In this document: in pieces, positions 1 through 9,403 of the stretch | Position numbering within the stretch: the first letter of the stretch is position 1 | Layout: every line of letters begins with the position of its first letter | Source of the DNA: Rikenellaceae bacterium | Lineage (GTDB): Bacteria; Bacteroidota; Bacteroidia; Bacteroidales; Rikenellaceae | Assembly: GCA_017936385.1 (NCBI GenBank) | Contig: JAGBFQ010000032.1 | Span: 41,562-105,561 of the forward strand | Direction of reading: 5' to 3' | Length of the DNA: 64,000 bases | Made by a program: the position numbers and the translations under genes | The notes under the pieces: generated by a model | What the model saw: the letters and a program-made list of their open reading frames with translations, nothing else | Database searches by the model: none | Told to the model about the DNA's origin: nothing

Positions 1-818
1 AGTGGGTGGACGCCATTCTGGTCATCAACAACGACAGCCTGGTGGATATGTGTGGCAACCTGCCCGATGACGAGGCGATGAAGGTTTTGGATGGAATCCT
101 AACCTCGGCGGTTAAAGGTATGGCCGAGATTATCACGTTAGTGGGTAAGGTCAATATAGACATCGCCGACGCCAATACGGTGCTCAAGAATAGCGGAAAT
201 GTGTTGATGGGTACGGGCCGTGCCAGCGGTGTTGACCGTGTGAAAGCGGTGGTGGACCAATGTTTCAACTCGCCGTTGTTTGAGAACCGCGACATCTATG
301 GCGCCAAACACATCCTGCTGGACATCCATTATAGCAGCAGCAACCCCATTACGATGAACGAGTCGAGCCTGATTCGTGACATGTTGCAGGAGAAGGCCGG
401 AGGTGCGGCCAACTTGATTTGGGGAAACTGCGTTAAGGACGAGTTGGGTGACAATATCGAGATTGTGGTTGTTGCGAGTGACTTTGACACACCCGAACAG
501 CCTGCCGAGAGTGTAGCCGCAGAGGTACAGTCCGAGGTAAAGGACGACGAGAAGAGCGATACCGCAGCTGCCAAAGAGCAGCTTAAGGGTGGCGAACCCG
601 TGGTTGAGGAGGAGGCTCAGGAGGTGATTCGCTTCCGTGGTGTGAACCGTTACGACAACATGGCGGATATTTACAACACGCCGGCCATCAAGCGTTATGG
701 CGGTTCGTATGAGGAGTTGCGCCCCTCGGCATCGTCCAAAAAGACGGTGGTTGTGCAACAGAGCGAGCAACCTGCCACAAACGAGAGCGAACTCGGCGGA
801 GAGGGAACTCTGTTTTAG
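1..818 (+). CDS. ftsZ: Cell division protein FtsZ (3' part, truncated by window edge)
   Basis: C-terminal part of the tubulin-like GTPase FtsZ, which polymerises into the division ring under the inner membrane. The frame is open to the left edge (the codon before the apparent GTG at 6 is TGG), so the GTP-binding half lies outside the window. Visible are the T7 synergy loop with its N-x-D-x-x-D residues (VNIDIAD, about 147-170), MGTGRASG, and the end of the FtsZ core (NLIWGNCV, DELGDNIEIV). An acidic low-complexity linker follows, then the tail peptide YNTPAIKRYG, which should bind membrane tethers. About 40 residues continue beyond that peptide, as in other Bacteroidetes FtsZ proteins I know. 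Confidence 0.97.
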   Translation, partial: WVDAILVINNDSLVDMCGNLPDDEAMKVLDGILTSAVKGMAEIITLVGKVNIDIADANTVLKNSGNVLMGTGRASGVDRVKAVVDQCFNSPLFENRDIYGAKHILLDIHYSSSNPITMNESSLIRDMLQEKAGGAANLIWGNCVKDELGDNIEIVVVASDFDTPEQPAESVAAEVQSEVKDDEKSDTAAAKEQLKGGEPVVEEEAQEVIRFRGVNRYDNMADIYNTPAIKRYGGSYEELRPSASSKKTVVVQQSEQPATNESELGGEGTLF

Positions 819-877
819 GGTGGAGCGCACAACAGAAGAGATGCGCACACGACAGAAAAATCTAAAATAAAAAGACT

Positions 878-2188
878 TTGATAGAAATCATTGAACATAG
901 TTTTGCGTCGCCCGAAATCTTGATACTGCTGATTTGCGTAGTGGTATTGTTGTGTTGTTCGGGTTTCATTTCAGGCTCCGAGACAGCACTGTTCTCGTTG
1001 TCGCCTTCGGACTTGGATAAGGTGAAGGAGCGAGCCAAAGAGCGTCATTCGGGTGCCGAAGCGGTGCTCGACCTGGTGGGAAACAGCGAGTACACGCTGG
1101 CAACCATATTGATGCTCAATAATATGGTTAACATTCTCATCACATTGTTGTCGACACGAATCATCGACCGCACGATGGAGTTTTCGTCTGCGGCGGCGGA
1201 GTTTGCTTTTGTGTCGGTATTCGTCACCTTCTTGCTGTTGCTGTTTGGCGAGGTGCTCCCCAAGGTTTTTGCGTCACACTATGCGATGAACTTTGCAATG
1301 TTTGGTGCACCGATATTGAGGGTTTTGCGAAAGGTTACACATCCGCTGGCCGTGGTTCTTGTAAGGTCGGGCAGCAAGGTGGGCGAACTCTCGGAGTCGA
1401 CACGCGACAATCTCTCGTTGGACGAACTCTCGGAGGCTATCGACATCACGCAGACACGCAACGACGAGGAGCGACAGATGTTGAGCGGTGTGGTAAACTT
1501 TGCCGACACCGAGGTAGAGAGCATCATGTGCCCGAGGGTGGATATCGTGGCGCTGGAGGAGAGCGTGGGTTTCGACGTGGTGAAGAGAACCTTCATCAGT
1601 TCGGGTTTTTCGCGTATTCCGATTTACCGAAGTTCGCTGGACGAAGTGTGTGGTGTGCTGTATGTCAAGGATGTGTTCTCGCATATGGACGAGGCGGATG
1701 ACTTCAATTGGATGGGGCTGGTGCGTTCGGCGCACTTCGTGGCGGAACATAAGAAGATTGCCGAGCTGTTGGAGGAGTTTCGCACCAAACGTGTCCACAT
1801 GGCTATTGTGGTCGACGAGTATGGTTCGACACTTGGTTTGGTGTCGCTGGAGGATATTCTGGAGGAGGTCGTGGGCGAGATTTCGGATGAGTCGGATATT
1901 GACGAGGCGCAGTGTTACGAAAAGGTGGCCGATGGCGTGTGGATTTTTGACGCCAAGACGCACATCGGCGACATGGCCAAAATCATTGACGTCGACGAGG
2001 AGATTTTCGACCGCGTGAAGGGCAACGCCGAGACCATTGCCGGAATGATGCTTGAGTATAAACGACGTTTCCTGCGCAAGGGCGACACGCTCAAGGTTGG
2101 GGATGTTAAGCTGACCGTTACCGAGGCTCAAGCACGTAAGGTCAACCGCATCAAAATCGAGAGAGATGAACTCACAACTGCTCATTAG
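878..2188 (+). CDS. gldE: GldE-type CNNM/CBS/CorC membrane protein
   Basis: Inner-membrane protein of the CorC/HlyC (CNNM transporter-like) family, of the type called GldE in Bacteroidetes. A hydrophobic N-terminal DUF21/CNNM region covers roughly residues 1-160 and contains the SGSETALFSL signature. A CBS-domain pair follows (about 205-325, with MCPRVDIVALE and VVDEYGSTLGLV), then a C-terminal CorC_HlyC domain. The start is TTG at 878: an in-frame TAA lies at 863-865 and there is no nearby ATG. The stop lies 23 bases inside the phosphopantetheinyl transferase gene, so the two are translationally coupled. The family is linked to gliding in flavobacteria but is kept in non-gliding gut Bacteroidales. 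A role in ion transport or envelope biogenesis is inferred. Confidence 0.85.
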   Translation: MIEIIEHSFASPEILILLICVVVLLCCSGFISGSETALFSLSPSDLDKVKERAKERHSGAEAVLDLVGNSEYTLATILMLNNMVNILITLLSTRIIDRTMEFSSAAAEFAFVSVFVTFLLLLFGEVLPKVFASHYAMNFAMFGAPILRVLRKVTHPLAVVLVRSGSKVGELSESTRDNLSLDELSEAIDITQTRNDEERQMLSGVVNFADTEVESIMCPRVDIVALEESVGFDVVKRTFISSGFSRIPIYRSSLDEVCGVLYVKDVFSHMDEADDFNWMGLVRSAHFVAEHKKIAELLEEFRTKRVHMAIVVDEYGSTLGLVSLEDILEEVVGEISDESDIDEAQCYEKVADGVWIFDAKTHIGDMAKIIDVDEEIFDRVKGNAETIAGMMLEYKRRFLRKGDTLKVGDVKLTVTEAQARKVNRIKIERDELTTAH

Positions 2189-2762
2189 AGCCATTCCCCC
2201 ATACACCGAGGCGTTGAGCCGAGCCACAGAACAGGAAAAGGTGGAGGCCATAGCGCGTTTTTCGACCGAGAGCCGACGTGCCGAATGGCTTACATGGCGA
2301 AGCGTGGTAAGGGAGATTGCAGGCGACCAGGTTCGAATTGAGTATAACCCTTGTGGGGCACCCGAGGGACATTCCGAGAATCATATATTATATATAGGTG
2401 TGTCGCATTGTCGTGGCCGTGTGGCTGTGGCGGTGTCGGAGCGTCCGTGTGGCGTCGACATCGAGTGGAGCGACCGCAACTTCGAACGTGCGGCGACAAA
2501 ATACCTTTCGAACGAGGAGCGAGCAATGGAACGCATACACCCCGAACGTATGTGCGGTGCGGTGTGGTGCGCCAAGGAGGCAGTCTACAAATACTTCTCG
2601 GCACAGGGGCGCAAGTACCCCGATTTTCTGAATGATATACGTGTAATATCGAGCGAGCTTGCTGCGGGGCGAATGTACGTTGCGGCAGGCGATGAACCCA
2701 TCGTCGAGGTTCACATAGAGTGGAGTGACGAGGGCTTAATCGTGGCTTCGACGGGAATCTAA
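2166..2762 (+). CDS. 4'-phosphopantetheinyl transferase superfamily protein
   Basis: Sfp/AcpS-superfamily enzyme of 198 residues that would move the phosphopantetheine arm of CoA onto a carrier-protein serine. The two diagnostic motifs are present: GVDIEW (about residues 96-101, Mg2+-binding Asp/Glu) and WCAKEAVYKYF (about 136-146, W-x-x-K-E-A-x-x-K). The ATG at 2166 lies inside gldE, a 23-base overlap that suggests coupling. The 3' end overlaps the convergent MATE gene by 27 bases. Its carrier substrate (fatty acid ACP or another) cannot be told from this window, and no polyketide or peptide synthase gene lies nearby. Confidence 0.85.
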   Translation: MNSQLLIRAIPPYTEALSRATEQEKVEAIARFSTESRRAEWLTWRSVVREIAGDQVRIEYNPCGAPEGHSENHILYIGVSHCRGRVAVAVSERPCGVDIEWSDRNFERAATKYLSNEERAMERIHPERMCGAVWCAKEAVYKYFSAQGRKYPDFLNDIRVISSELAAGRMYVAAGDEPIVEVHIEWSDEGLIVASTGI

Positions 2763-4118
2763 GCGGCGCAAGCGGCGGATTTCGAAGAAGAGCAAAACAG
2801 CCGCCAACAACGAAGCCGTACCATCGGCAATCGGCATGCTTATCCACACACCATCGGTGCCGTAAATGGGTGGCAGCACAATCAACAACGGAACAAGGAA
2901 CAATAACTGACGCGTGGTCGACAACAGGATTGCGCGTTTGGCGCGTTTGATGTATTGGAAGAAGTTGGACGCCACAATCTGGAAACCCACAATCGGGAAT
3001 ATCACCATCACCGTGCGCATGGCGCGTGCGGCAATTTCGACAAGTTGCGGACCGTCGGGGTCATCCTCACCAACGAACAGTCCCGCAATGCGGTCGGGAA
3101 TGGTTTGGCTCAACACGCAAGCCACGGTCATCAGTGCAACGGCACATCCCACGGTGACCCACAGAGCGCGTTGCACACGGTCGTAGCGTCGTGCACCGTA
3201 GTTGTAGCCCACGATGGGTTGCATACCCTGATTGAAGCCACCAACCATCATAATAAACAGCATCACAATTCGATTGACGATTCCGTAGGCACCCACGTAG
3301 ATATCTCCGCCATAGGTCAACAGCGCCTTGTTGATAAAAATAACCACAATGCAGGTACAGAGGTTCATCAGCAGAGGAGCCGTTCCGATGGAGAGCACGT
3401 CGCGGGCAATGTAGCCTCGTGGGCGGAAAATTCCCCGTTTGAAGTGCAGGTAGCTTTTCGAATTGCAGTAGTGGAACATCTCAACCGCCAGAGCCGTACA
3501 TTGCGCCAACACGGTGGCCAAAGCCGAACCCGTCACACCCCACTTAAAGACAAAGATAAACAACGGATTAAGACACACGTTCACACCCACGGCCGTGAGC
3601 ATTACACTCATCGAGCGCATCGGATAACCCGAAGCCCGCAACACCTCGTTCAATCCGAGGTAGAGGTGCGTCACCACGTTACCGGTCAGAATCACCCTCA
3701 TAAAGTCGTGGGCGTAGGGCAATGTTGCCTCACTTGCACCAAACAGCACCAGAATTTCGTCCAGAAAAGCTATGCCCAGCAGCGACAACAACACACCGAT
3801 GGTGACGTTCATAAACACCAAGTTGCCCAAAATTCTGAAAGCCTCCTCCTTGCGCCCCTGACCCATACGGATTGAAATCATCGACGCCGAACCGATACCC
3901 ACCATCGCACCAAACGCCGAGAGGATATTCATCAGCGGCATGGCCACCGCCAAAGCCGAGAGAGCCATTGCCCCCACGCCGTGGCCGATAAAAACGCTAT
4001 CGACAATGTTGAAGATACTCGACGAGGCCATTGCAATGATGGCCGGTGTGGCGTATCCTGCAATGAGTCGTGGAATGGATGCTGTTCCGAGTCGTTCCTG
4101 TTCGGTGAGGTTTTTCAT
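2736..4118 (-). CDS. MATE family efflux transporter (MepA-like)
   Basis: Multidrug and toxic compound extrusion transporter of 460 residues, about 12 membrane segments, which exports cationic drugs or metabolites using a Na+ or H+ gradient. The sequence is two homologous halves. The first opens with the typical PAIIAMASSSIFNIVDSVFI helix, and the second holds the MepA-like GFNQGMQPIVGYNYGA loop. The ATG at 4118 is preceded on the minus strand by an imperfect -7-like sequence (GATATTTG, 4144-4151). The gene runs head-on into the phosphopantetheinyl transferase gene with a 27-base overlap of their 3' ends, so antisense interference between the two transcripts is possible. The substrate is unknown. 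Confidence 0.92.
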   Translation of the reverse strand: MKNLTEQERLGTASIPRLIAGYATPAIIAMASSSIFNIVDSVFIGHGVGAMALSALAVAMPLMNILSAFGAMVGIGSASMISIRMGQGRKEEAFRILGNLVFMNVTIGVLLSLLGIAFLDEILVLFGASEATLPYAHDFMRVILTGNVVTHLYLGLNEVLRASGYPMRSMSVMLTAVGVNVCLNPLFIFVFKWGVTGSALATVLAQCTALAVEMFHYCNSKSYLHFKRGIFRPRGYIARDVLSIGTAPLLMNLCTCIVVIFINKALLTYGGDIYVGAYGIVNRIVMLFIMMVGGFNQGMQPIVGYNYGARRYDRVQRALWVTVGCAVALMTVACVLSQTIPDRIAGLFVGEDDPDGPQLVEIAARAMRTVMVIFPIVGFQIVASNFFQYIKRAKRAILLSTTRQLLFLVPLLIVLPPIYGTDGVWISMPIADGTASLLAAVLLFFEIRRLRRLDSRRSHD

Positions 4119-4180
4119 CTGTGAGTCATCTGTTTTTCGGATGCAAATATCCGAAATTGATTTCAGAATTCAAAATAAGA

Positions 4181-4208
4181 GGGGACGACTTGCATAAGGT
4201 TCGTCCCC
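4181..4208 (-). terminator. Intrinsic terminator of the DUF3857 operon
   Basis: GGGGACGA at 4181-4188 pairs with TCGTCCCC at 4201-4208, and an inner CTT/AAG extends the stem around a GCAT loop. Read on the minus strand the hairpin lies just after the stop at 4233 and is followed by a T-rich run (CTCTTATTTTG). Confidence 0.7.
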
Positions 4209-4232
4209 ACTATTACGTATTGGATGGATGTG

Positions 4233-5831
4233 TTATTTGACAAGCATTTTCAACGCTGCGGTCGAGTTGTGCAGAACCAGCAACTCACGCATCTGTTTCC
4301 ACTCCGACGGCCACACGATGTTCTTGTCAACGCGCAGTGTGTGGGTTATAGTGGCCTTGTTACCATTGACAGCCACCTCCCACGAAGCACTACCCACGGC
4401 ATTCGACACCGACTCGCGGGACGAGCGGGTGGCAAACTCACCCTTCTCAAGGGTTACGGTGTAGACCTCGCTGTGGTCGATGGTGTTGTACAATTCGAAA
4501 GGCTCGGTGCGAACAGCCGCGAAGTTCGAGAATGTGTAACCAAAACTCGGAATGTTGAGCGTGCGAACACCCTCAACCTCCTTGCCAAGCCAGAACTTGC
4601 GGGTTGTCTGCTCATCCTTTGCCACGCCATTGCCTTCGGCATCAACCGTAACCTCGACGTTGATATTAGCGACCTCGCCTTTGTGTTCAACCTCAACGGG
4701 GGCCATGGTCACCATCGACACCATCACATTGCGGTCGGCCCAGCGTTCAACGGGTGCTGCTTTGTCACCATTGGCCTCCAGCCAGATGGCTTTGCCGTCA
4801 ACCTCGGTTTTGACAAGCACATTATCGAAACCCGAAAGGTTGTAAACGGGGCAATCCGCGGGGTAGTTCAGCAGGATGTCACACTCGAAGCCCTCGCCAA
4901 GCAGTGCCTTGTTGAGCATAAAAGCCTTGTCGAGCGTGCTTCCGTAGCAACGGGCATCAACCGTGCGTGCGGGTGCGTGGCGGTAGCCCACAAGCGACGC
5001 GGGAATATCTTTGAGGTCTACCATCTTGCGAACATAGTCACAGACGGCATTCAGTAGCTGCTCGCCTTGCTTACCCTCGGTGCGCTTGGGGTCAACGCGG
5101 TACATATCGCGGGTGTCGTAGAATACGCGACCCGTAACATCGGCCGTCGAAGGCAGCGTGGTTGCATACAGTCGGATTTTGCCCAAATATTTGGGGGCAC
5201 CTGCCTCGCGGAAGAAGGGTTTTACCTTGTTCCAGGTCCAGGTGTGGCTACCCGTAAGGCTACGTTCGCCGGCGCACTTGCCATCGGCACCCACAACGCC
5301 ATAGCGCAGGGTTTTACCCTCGGGCAGGTTGACCGTTACGGTCATCTTGCGCACGTCGCGGGCATATTGCGAAACCACCTCGGTGAAGTCCAACTCGCCG
5401 CCCAGCATATCGGCCGACGAGGTGATGGTGTAGTCCAGGAATGCCGTTGCGCCCAACTCCAGACCCGTATGCGTTACAACCATCTCTTTGAGGTGGTTGT
5501 AGGCAGGAGCGTCAGCCGAGTGGCGAGGCAACACCTCGTTGAAGGCGTTGGCCGGAGCTTGGATGACGGTACCATCCACCTGACGGGTGTAGCACTCGTT
5601 GATGGTGAGGCGTTGGAACTCGGGGTTGTACTCGATGAAGGTTTCGCCGAACATCGAGAAGAACGAACTCATGGTGTTGTAGGTCAAACTACTGCGGACA
5701 CGCAGTTCGGTCGAGCCGTCGGCCTTGAGCGTATAGGTTTTGTCCAGGTAGTTGTATGTTGCTTCGGGTTGTGCGGCGGCACCGAACACAAAGGCCGTCG
5801 TGGCCACCACCGAAAGAAGTATCTTTTTCAT
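4233..5831 (-). CDS. DUF3857 protein with a degenerate transglutaminase domain
   Basis: Secreted protein of 532 residues with a signal peptide (cleavage expected after FGAAA, leaving QPEATYNY). An N-terminal DUF3857-like beta domain is followed by a transglutaminase-like fold. Compared with its operon partner, the catalytic positions are changed: the GVCKDKA motif reads GSTLDKA (Cys to Thr), the FNHCV motif reads FDNVL (His to Asn), and LDPTW reads LEANG (Asp to Glu). It is therefore probably an inactive paralogue or binding subunit. It starts 14 bases after the stop of the upstream gene, so the two are co-transcribed, and a terminator follows at 4181-4208. Substrate and role are unknown. Confidence 0.75.
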   Translation of the reverse strand: MKKILLSVVATTAFVFGAAAQPEATYNYLDKTYTLKADGSTELRVRSSLTYNTMSSFFSMFGETFIEYNPEFQRLTINECYTRQVDGTVIQAPANAFNEVLPRHSADAPAYNHLKEMVVTHTGLELGATAFLDYTITSSADMLGGELDFTEVVSQYARDVRKMTVTVNLPEGKTLRYGVVGADGKCAGERSLTGSHTWTWNKVKPFFREAGAPKYLGKIRLYATTLPSTADVTGRVFYDTRDMYRVDPKRTEGKQGEQLLNAVCDYVRKMVDLKDIPASLVGYRHAPARTVDARCYGSTLDKAFMLNKALLGEGFECDILLNYPADCPVYNLSGFDNVLVKTEVDGKAIWLEANGDKAAPVERWADRNVMVSMVTMAPVEVEHKGEVANINVEVTVDAEGNGVAKDEQTTRKFWLGKEVEGVRTLNIPSFGYTFSNFAAVRTEPFELYNTIDHSEVYTVTLEKGEFATRSSRESVSNAVGSASWEVAVNGNKATITHTLRVDKNIVWPSEWKQMRELLVLHNSTAALKMLVK

Positions 5832-5845
5832 ATCTTATGTGAAGG

Positions 5846-7816
5846 CTATTTGGTGAATATTAAGGTTTGGTTGGCCGAGTAGTAGGTCTGAAGCGACTTG
5901 CGAACGTCACCCCAATCCTCGGCTTCGTAGACACGTTTGCCCATTCTCAGTGTGTTGCTGATAGCGGCTGCCGAGCCTTGGGCCTCGATGCTCACCGAGC
6001 AACTTGCTGCCTCGCCCTCGTAGCTACCCTCGATTGCTCCTCCGCTCAGGGTGTAACCCTTGGGTGCGGTGATGGTTTCGGTAAGTTCCAACAGACGCGA
6101 GCACGAGTCCTTGAAACCGTATTTGCGCTCCTCAATCGAAGTGTCGAAACGGCTGAAGGTGCGGACCTGCGAATACAGACCGCTCATAATCATCGGCTGA
6201 CACATAATCACTCCGTCGGCTACGGTGGCGTAGTCGGGGATTTCGAAGGTCATGGTGATATTGAACGGACCGTTTTGGTATTGGTCGGGGTTCTTGACGG
6301 TGGTGTACTTAACCAGACGGGCACGAGGCGACACCTTGAGCAGTTCGGCCTCGACGCGAGTGCGAATTTGGCTCTTCAGTCCGGTAGTGAAGGGCGCGCG
6401 TGCTACCTTGTCGGTCTGTCCCTCTGCACTTACGGTGAGAGTTCCGCGCAGGGTGCCCTCGGCGTCGATGGTGCTTCGGATGTTCATACGCAGGTAGTGG
6501 TTCTCGGGAGCCGAAATGGGGGTCAGGCACAGGTCGCTACCTTCGGGAATACCCGGCAGATAGTTTTGTTGCTGCTCGGCACTCGACCACAACTCGCGGC
6601 AGAAGGGAACCCAGGTTGGGTCCAGCGGCATATAGGTTCCGTTGGAGAGTTTAACCACCGTTACGCAGTGGTTGAAGTGGTCGGCGGCGATACTTTCGAT
6701 ACGCGAACCAGCCATGGTCATTGCAGGATAGGCCTCGAAACCTGCCATACGCAACATCGAAATGAGCAGCGCAGCCTTATCTTTGCACACGCCGCAACGG
6801 TCGTCGAAGTTCATCTTGGTGTTGTGCAGTGTGTAGCCCTCGCCCTTGCCCATCGAGATACCTGAGTAGCGCATGTTGTCGGCTACCCAGTGGGTCAGGC
6901 GTGCGATTTTGTCCATATCGTCTTTGGCTCCTTTGATGATTTGGTCGACCTTTTTCTGCGCGGGGGCGTAGGCCTCGAAGCTACCGTAGTCCTCGTTCAC
7001 ACCGTGGAACCACAGCGACTTGTCGCGCCACTCGGGGGTCGACGACATCATCAACTTGGGAGCCGCGTCGTAGAGGTCGACCATGCTGTTCTCGCGCACG
7101 GTGGGCAGGATGTAGTCCTTGCTGAACGAGAGGATTTTGCTGCCATTCTCGATGCGAATCGACGAACGACACTCACCCTGATAGAACTCATACTGCACGG
7201 GCTTGTGGGCGGGAACCTCCACCACGTAGCTCTTGTGCAGCGTGGGAACGCTCACCCAGAAGGGAACAATGTCATAGAACTCACCCCTCATGGGCGGTAT
7301 GAATCGCTCCTCATCATCAGCCATCAATACGGCGTCACCCAGCAGAGCGTAGGTGAAACCACGTTTGCTGATTCGGTAGTCCAGCACATCACCCGGGTAG
7401 AGTCGTCCCACCTCAATCATGATTTGGCGTGCACCCCAATAGATTTGGCGTGCAGGTGCGGCATAGTCTACGGCCGTTGCGGTGTCGATGTTCTCGACCG
7501 AGCCGTCGGCGCGATAGATTGTAACCTCGGTGAACTCCGCAAAAGCAGTCAGCGGGTCGTAGTCATACTTGATGATTCGGTTGCTCATGGCTCCGCGGTC
7601 GTCGCCAATGAGGATTGTTTTGCGGATTTCGAACTGTCCCGAACCTGTGTCGGCGACCTTGACACGTGTGCCGTCATACAGACACACGCTTTGAGCCGAG
7701 GTGTACTGTTTTCCGGCCCGTGCTGCTTGGTTTTTGTAGTCTTGCAGCCACTCCTGTGCCTGCACGCCCGAGATGGCGAACACTGCGACACAGAGCAATG
7801 TGAGTAGTCGTTTCAT
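5846..7816 (-). CDS. DUF3857 and transglutaminase domain protein
   Basis: Exported 656-residue protein whose signal peptide probably ends at ISGVQA-QEWL. DUF3857 covers about the first 230 residues, and a transglutaminase-like cysteine-protease fold sits near residues 290-400. All three catalytic residues are visible: Cys in DRCGVCKDKAALL, His in DHFNHCVTVV, Asp in LDPTWVPF. A C-terminal beta-rich DUF3858-like part follows. A longer open frame reaches 7882, but ATG 7816 opens the signal peptide and lies about 60 bases after a good minus-strand promoter. It is first gene of an operon with the degenerate paralogue. Peptidase or cross-linking activity in the periplasm is inferred from the family only. 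Confidence 0.85.
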   Translation of the reverse strand: MKRLLTLLCVAVFAISGVQAQEWLQDYKNQAARAGKQYTSAQSVCLYDGTRVKVADTGSGQFEIRKTILIGDDRGAMSNRIIKYDYDPLTAFAEFTEVTIYRADGSVENIDTATAVDYAAPARQIYWGARQIMIEVGRLYPGDVLDYRISKRGFTYALLGDAVLMADDEERFIPPMRGEFYDIVPFWVSVPTLHKSYVVEVPAHKPVQYEFYQGECRSSIRIENGSKILSFSKDYILPTVRENSMVDLYDAAPKLMMSSTPEWRDKSLWFHGVNEDYGSFEAYAPAQKKVDQIIKGAKDDMDKIARLTHWVADNMRYSGISMGKGEGYTLHNTKMNFDDRCGVCKDKAALLISMLRMAGFEAYPAMTMAGSRIESIAADHFNHCVTVVKLSNGTYMPLDPTWVPFCRELWSSAEQQQNYLPGIPEGSDLCLTPISAPENHYLRMNIRSTIDAEGTLRGTLTVSAEGQTDKVARAPFTTGLKSQIRTRVEAELLKVSPRARLVKYTTVKNPDQYQNGPFNITMTFEIPDYATVADGVIMCQPMIMSGLYSQVRTFSRFDTSIEERKYGFKDSCSRLLELTETITAPKGYTLSGGAIEGSYEGEAASCSVSIEAQGSAAAISNTLRMGKRVYEAEDWGDVRKSLQTYYSANQTLIFTK

Positions 7817-7885
7817 GGTGTTTGGTTTATTACTTTTTTGGTTTGATAATTCGGTTTTTCGTGCGCGTGCGTGCGCACACAATCA

Positions 7886-7919
7886 CAAAGATACATTTTT
7901 TTGTCGAATAAAAAGCAAA
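7886..7919 (-). promoter_or_regulatory. Bacteroidetes-type promoter for the DUF3857 operon
   Basis: On the minus strand, TTTG (7916-7919), 22 bases, then TATCTTTG (7886-7893), matching the TTTG/TAnnTTTG consensus. It overlaps the opposing promoter of the symporter gene, so their boxes interleave. Confidence 0.75.
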
Positions 7920-7933
7920 AAAACGTATCTTTG
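7900..7933 (+). promoter_or_regulatory. Bacteroidetes-type promoter for the sodium:solute symporter gene
   Basis: TTTG (7900-7903), 22 bases, TATCTTTG (7926-7933). The start codon at 7967 lies 33 bases after the -7 box, giving a short leader. Confidence 0.75.
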
Positions 7934-7966
7934 TCTTTCAGTACAACCAAAAACCGCGCTTCGAAA

Positions 7967-9403
7967 ATGTCCCCTCTGAGTGTCGCTCTTGTTCTCGGTA
8001 CCTATATCGGATTGTTGTTGGTCGTGGCGTGGCGTGCGTCGGGCCGTGGCGACAACTCCACCTTCTTTGCAGGCGGACACAACCAGAACGTGTGGACCGT
8101 GACCATGGGACGAATCAGCGCTTCGATGTCGGGCGTGACCTTCGTGTCGGTACCCGGGATGGTTGTCCATCAAGATTTCACATACCTCCAGATGGCGCTC
8201 GGATTTGTGGCCGGACAGATGGTGATAGCCTTTGTGCTGGTGCCTCTGTATTTTCGTTTGCGCGTGGTGTCGATTTATGAATATCTCGAGAGTCGTTTCG
8301 GGCTCAGCGCGCGACGGAGCGGCGCGTGGCTCTTCTTTGTGAGCAAACTGTTGGGTACGGCCGTGCGACTGATGCTGGTGTGCGTGGTGTTGCAGAGCGT
8401 TATGTGGGATGTGCTGGGTGTTCCGTTTGCCGTGAATGTGGTGCTGACCGTGGCCGTCACGTGGCTCTATACGGTGCGGGGCGGAGTGAGCAGTGTGGTG
8501 TGGACGGATGTCATCAAAACCGCTATTCTGTTGGGTACGGTGGCTGTCATTGCCTCTCTTGTTGCTGGTTCGGCAGGTGTTCCGCTATGGCAGATGGCCG
8601 CCGACAGCGTGCGCGACAAACATATCATCGACTGCGATTGGAACTCCCCAACCCACTTCTTGAAACACTTCGTTGCAGGTGCACTCTCGGTGGTGGCAAT
8701 GACCGGCCTGGACCAAGATATGATGCAACGCACGTTGGCGTGTCGTACGGCTCGTGATGCACAACGCAATGTGGTGATTTCCGGCGTGTTGCAATTTGCG
8801 GTGATTGCTCTGCTGCTGACCCTCGGAGCGATGATGGCAGAGTGGCTCATAGGGCAAGGCGGAGTGCTTCCCGAGGTGGGCGACGAACTATTCCCGATGG
8901 TTGCAGTGAGCGCAGGACTTCCCATTGTTGCGGGTGTGATGTTCGTGCTGGGACTCGCCGCATCAAGTTTCTCATCGGCAGGTTCGGCGGTTACGGCACT
9001 CACAACTACCTTCTCGCTCGACATTTTGGGTGGTGAGGAGCGTTTCGGAATCGGCCTGAAACGCGTCAGAAGATGGGTTCACTCACTGCTGGCGATTGTG
9101 ATAGCAACCCTTATAATTATACTTCATGGCGTGGGCAATATGAGTGCCATCGACACCGTTTTCCGTTTGGCGGCCTACACCTATGGCCCGCTGCTGGGTT
9201 TGTTCGTCTTCGGACTCGTCACAGAGCGGCGACCTCACCCCGTGGCAATCCCTGTGTTGTCCGTCGCGGCTCCCGCTTTGAGCCTTGCAGTGGCACGGAT
9301 AACTCCCGTTTTGTTCGACGGATTCCACTTTGGACACGATATTTTGATGGTGAACGCCATATTTATGTTTGTCGGACTTGCGTGTTTTTCGCAAAAAAAG
9401 TAA
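7967..9403 (+). CDS. Sodium:solute symporter family protein
   Basis: Inner-membrane Na+-coupled symporter (SSS family) of 478 residues with about 13 hydrophobic segments. Family features include the early STFFAGGHNQ stretch, FRLRVVSIYEYLESRFG in the third segment region, and a Ser/Thr-rich ASSFSSAGSAVTALTTTFS segment typical of the Na2-site helix. The frame is open from 7871, but ATG 7967 is preferred because the segment before it carries the promoter. It ends 24 bases before yqeY, which has its own promoter-like boxes. The solute cannot be deduced; relatives include sialic acid, sugar and amino acid transporters. Confidence 0.9.
   Translation: MSPLSVALVLGTYIGLLLVVAWRASGRGDNSTFFAGGHNQNVWTVTMGRISASMSGVTFVSVPGMVVHQDFTYLQMALGFVAGQMVIAFVLVPLYFRLRVVSIYEYLESRFGLSARRSGAWLFFVSKLLGTAVRLMLVCVVLQSVMWDVLGVPFAVNVVLTVAVTWLYTVRGGVSSVVWTDVIKTAILLGTVAVIASLVAGSAGVPLWQMAADSVRDKHIIDCDWNSPTHFLKHFVAGALSVVAMTGLDQDMMQRTLACRTARDAQRNVVISGVLQFAVIALLLTLGAMMAEWLIGQGGVLPEVGDELFPMVAVSAGLPIVAGVMFVLGLAASSFSSAGSAVTALTTTFSLDILGGEERFGIGLKRVRRWVHSLLAIVIATLIIILHGVGNMSAIDTVFRLAAYTYGPLLGLFVFGLVTERRPHPVAIPVLSVAAPALSLAVARITPVLFDGFHFGHDILMVNAIFMFVGLACFSQKK

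Noticed and set aside
878..2188. GldE as evidence of gliding motility
   Set aside because: No other gld, spr or type IX secretion gene is in the window, and this family is kept in non-gliding Bacteroidales.
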